Shown in pieces: positions 61,827 through 64,000 of a stretch of DNA of 64,000 nucleotides. This DNA is from Sphingobium sp. DEHP117 (GTDB lineage Bacteria; Pseudomonadota; Alphaproteobacteria; Sphingomonadales; Sphingomonadaceae). Position numbers and translations under genes: made by a program. The notes under the pieces are model-generated. The model ran no database searches. It saw only the letters and a list, made by a program, of their open reading frames with translations, and was not told where the DNA came from. The stretch is taken from NCBI RefSeq assembly GCF_030867385.1, contig NZ_JAPFBJ010000001.1, positions 1,350,424 through 1,414,423 of the forward strand, given 5' to 3'. How positions within the stretch are numbered: the stretch's first letter is position 1; each line of letters begins with the position of its first letter.

Positions 61827-64000
61827 TCAGCCGGGGTTGGCCTCCGGCGGCGCGGGGCCGATGGCGTCGATCACGGTAGTGAGCCGGTTGATCTCGGTGG
61901 CGAGTGCATGGCGTTGAAGATCCGACAGACGTCGTTCGCGCAGCAATGCCCTGGCATCATCGGCCGCGCGTTCCCAAGCTGGCCTGTGACGGGCGGTGAT
62001 GCAGGCGTTGGGACAGCGGGTCGGCTCGCACAGCGCCGTGAGCGGCTGCTTGGGATCGGGGGTGGTCACGCGCTTGAGGCAGAGCGCGGTGGCGGGATCG
62101 AAGAAGCAATCCGCGAGGAGGCCGACATGGAGGGTTCGCGCGACGCTGGCGAGCATGACACGTAGCCGGGAGCGGTCGGCGATCATGGCGGGCAAGGGCC
62201 CGAGCTGCACGGCCGCATCGTCGAGCGTCCGCGCGATGCGTGGTCCCGCCGGCCCCGCGAGTGAGGCACCGCCCTGCCGCCGGTCGAAATAGTCCAGCAG
62301 GTCGCCCTGCTGACCGAGCCGGCGCTGCGCCTCGACCTCGGCGCGAAACCCCGATGCGCTGGTTCCGGCATAGCCCTCGAAAGCGGCGACCGAGGCGTGC
62401 TTATACTGGATCATGCCGGCGATGGTGCCGAACGGACGGTTGGCGATGTGCCATGCGATGGTGCGGCGGAACTGCCGCGTCGTTATGCGCCACGGCTTGC
62501 CACCGGGTCCGGACGGGATGACCGGCACATCAGGGCTGCCGAAGGCAGCGTTGAGGTGGTCGCGGAAGGCGTTGAGTTGGCGGACCACCTCGCTCGACAG
62601 ATGCGTCTTGGTGGCGGCGCCGGGGCGTAGCACCGGCCAGAGCGTATCGCTGCCGCTGGCGCGCGTCGGTCTTGCCGACAGGCGTTCAAGCACCGCTATC
62701 GCGTCTGCGACCGGCTCGATCGTCACCCAGCTCGCCGCCTCGCCCATGGTCGACCGACGCTTGTAGATGGTCGATCGAATGCGATGCCGCTCGACCAGGC
62801 CATCCTCGCTGCGCGCGATCGAGAGGCACCCCCGCCGCATCGCCTGCACCTCGCAGTCGCGCATGCCGGTGAGGTAAGCGCACACTATATAGGCGGCCGC
62901 CTGAAGCATCCGTTCCTCTTGTGCGAGCGTCTTCGCATCGAAGCGTGCGCGCCATGGCCGACCGCTATCGGGATCAATCGAGATCGGCGTGTCCATGCCG
63001 CCCACTTCGACGCCCAGGTCGGCGGCAGCGGCTTCGATCAGGGCGGAGACGCCCTTGGCGAGTCCGAAATGCATGGCCGGTTCCGCCTCAGCATCGACAC
63101 CGGCATGAAGATGGAGAAGATGGACGTTGATCGGCGGCGTCGCTTCTCCGGTGCGGGGATCGGTGCGCGTGACGCCGTTATGCGCGGTCGTCCAGATCGG
63201 CACGCCGCGGCCTTGCCGGGCTCGACGCGCGATATGGCGCTCGAGGCGCGCGCGCTGCCGCAGGCGGCGCTCTGCGCCAGGCAGTCCGCGCTCGGCGGCA
63301 AGCAGCCGGGCGCGGCGCGCCTCGAGCCGATCCAGCGCGGCCCGAGCCGATAGAATATCGTGCGCGAAGACGGTGACGTAGCGCAATGACCAGGCGAGCA
63401 GTGCGGCGATGACATCTTCCGGAAACCGCGGGGTACGGTTCTCAACGACGTGCCGATAGCCTGCGACGCGGGCGGGTGCCTGTCCGGCCCAGGGCTCAAA
63501 CGCGAGGCCTCCGCCAGCGAGGCGGTCACGATAGTGATAGAGATCGGAAACCACTTCGAGGAGGTGGCCGACTATGACGGGTCGCCGGGCAGAATCGTGG
63601 CGAAGATGCCTGGCATAGGCATCGGCCAGCGCCTGATCGATGCGGCCAAGGTCGAGCCCTCCAAGCGTCAGGCGCGCGAAGGCGAAGAACCGGCGTGCGC
63701 GGTTGAATGCCTGGCGGATGCTCGCCGGCGGCAGCTTCGGGCGGTAGCCGGGAAGATCGACGTTGAGGCGGGCGTAGAGATAGGCACGCATCGCCGCCTG
63801 CACATCGGCATGTTCGAGCACGTCGAAATGCACGGTGACATGGCAGCGCCGCGCGTTCTCGCGGAACACGGCGGACCGAGATCCCAGCTTGAGTCGCCGA
63901 CCCGCGACAGCTCTTCGCGGGCGTGGCCCGCCTTGAGCGGCGCAGTGGCCAGCACGGGCCGATCGTCGAACGCGGGTGCGCGGGCATGGGCGGGCGTGAT
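61827..64000 (-). pseudogene. large tyrosine recombinase, apparently frameshifted and cut by the window edge
   Basis: The open frame from a GTG at 63869 gives 680 aa. Tyrosine recombinase features are in the second half: Arg in YLTGMRDCEVQAM, RITTRQFRRTIAWHI, QYKHASVAAFEGYAGTS with the likely catalytic Tyr. A Cys-rich region (LCEPTRCPNACI) and a helical tail follow. Upstream of 63869 the same protein seems to continue in another frame (LKAGHAREELSRVGDSSWDLGP) without a stop to the window edge, which suggests a 1-nt frameshift near 63870. Such large integrases occur in multi-recombinase modules; the role here is unknown. Confidence 0.65.

Larger units (their letters stand above)
24266..64000. 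mobile_element. integrative conjugative element or conjugative plasmid segment (right end not in window)
   Basis: A complete Trb mating-pair-formation set, TraG coupling protein and DUF3363 relaxase, together with DUF2274, DUF736, DUF2958, ParB-like and ArdC-like proteins, form a conjugation module common in sphingomonad ICEs and plasmids. The left limit is set at the tRNA-like 20 bp next to chromosomal-type mmsA/LysR genes; the right limit is not reached. Cargo consists of the protease/nucleotide gene cluster (36.9-42.1 kb) and a mercury operon flanked by two RIT elements. Integration is inferred from adjacency to catabolic genes; a megaplasmid is the alternative. Confidence 0.7.

Overview
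The window looks like a high-GC alphaproteobacterium of the sphingomonad type (Sphingobium, Sphingomonas or Novosphingobium). The reasons are a complete protocatechuate 4,5-cleavage (lig) gene set, the typical sphingomonad tyrosine and leucine catabolic blocks, and an alphaproteobacterial Trb-type conjugative element carrying DUF736, DUF2274, DUF2958 and DUF3363 proteins. All family calls are made by reading motifs in the translated sequence; no database search was run.

Positions 1-23.9 kb are chromosomal-type catabolism. An aldo/keto reductase, an Lrp/AsnC regulator and maleylacetoacetate isomerase (minus strand) diverge from a tightly overlapping phenylalanine/tyrosine operon: phhA, hppD, a VOC protein, a fumarylacetoacetase-like hydrolase and phhB. 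Next is a leucine/isovalerate-type operon (MaoC hydratase, biotin carboxylase, carboxyltransferase, isovaleryl-CoA dehydrogenase) with a divergent LysR whose start codon lies inside a perfect 21-bp palindrome. The protocatechuate meta-cleavage genes follow as two divergent arms around a LysR regulator with two helix-turn-helix domains: ligK-ligU-ligI-ligA-ligB on minus, and an NAD(P) oxidoreductase, ligJ and ligC on plus. mmsA and a divergent LysR close this part.

From about 24.2 kb to the right edge lies an integrative conjugative element (ICE) or plasmid-like element. Its left boundary carries a nested palindrome and a 20-bp stretch resembling a tRNA 3' end. The transfer genes run on minus: a small HTH protein, DUF2274, trbI-G-F-L-J-E-D-C-B, a CopG-type protein and traG, then (beyond cargo) a DUF3363 relaxase, DUF736, a ParB-like protein and DUF2958. 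Between traG and the relaxase sits cargo in two convergent operons. The plus-strand one encodes an acyl-carrier-like protein, an XRE regulator, an ImmA/IrrE metallopeptidase fused to a chagasin-like (I42) inhibitor domain, a papain-family (C1) peptidase and a thymidylate-synthase-like protein. The minus-strand one encodes a small RHH-like protein, a MazG-like pyrophosphohydrolase with an extra domain, and a uracil-DNA-glycosylase-like protein. I know of no described system with this composition; it is the best candidate here for something new.

From 49.3 to 61.7 kb two nearly identical recombinase-in-trio (RIT) elements (3821 and 3823 bp) lie in inverted orientation. Each interrupts a different ardC-like antirestriction gene at exactly the same codon boundary (after the Ser-Trp of the YxASW motif), and each is accompanied on one side by a 32-bp sequence built around the same 8-bp core as the RIT ends. 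Between them is a compact mercury operon: merR, merT, a GDCCVxC protein, merB and a MerA-like flavoprotein without the C-terminal Cys pair. The right-hand RIT has four 1-nt indels breaking ritB and altering the end of ritC. The window ends inside a large tyrosine recombinase that appears frameshifted near its N-terminus.
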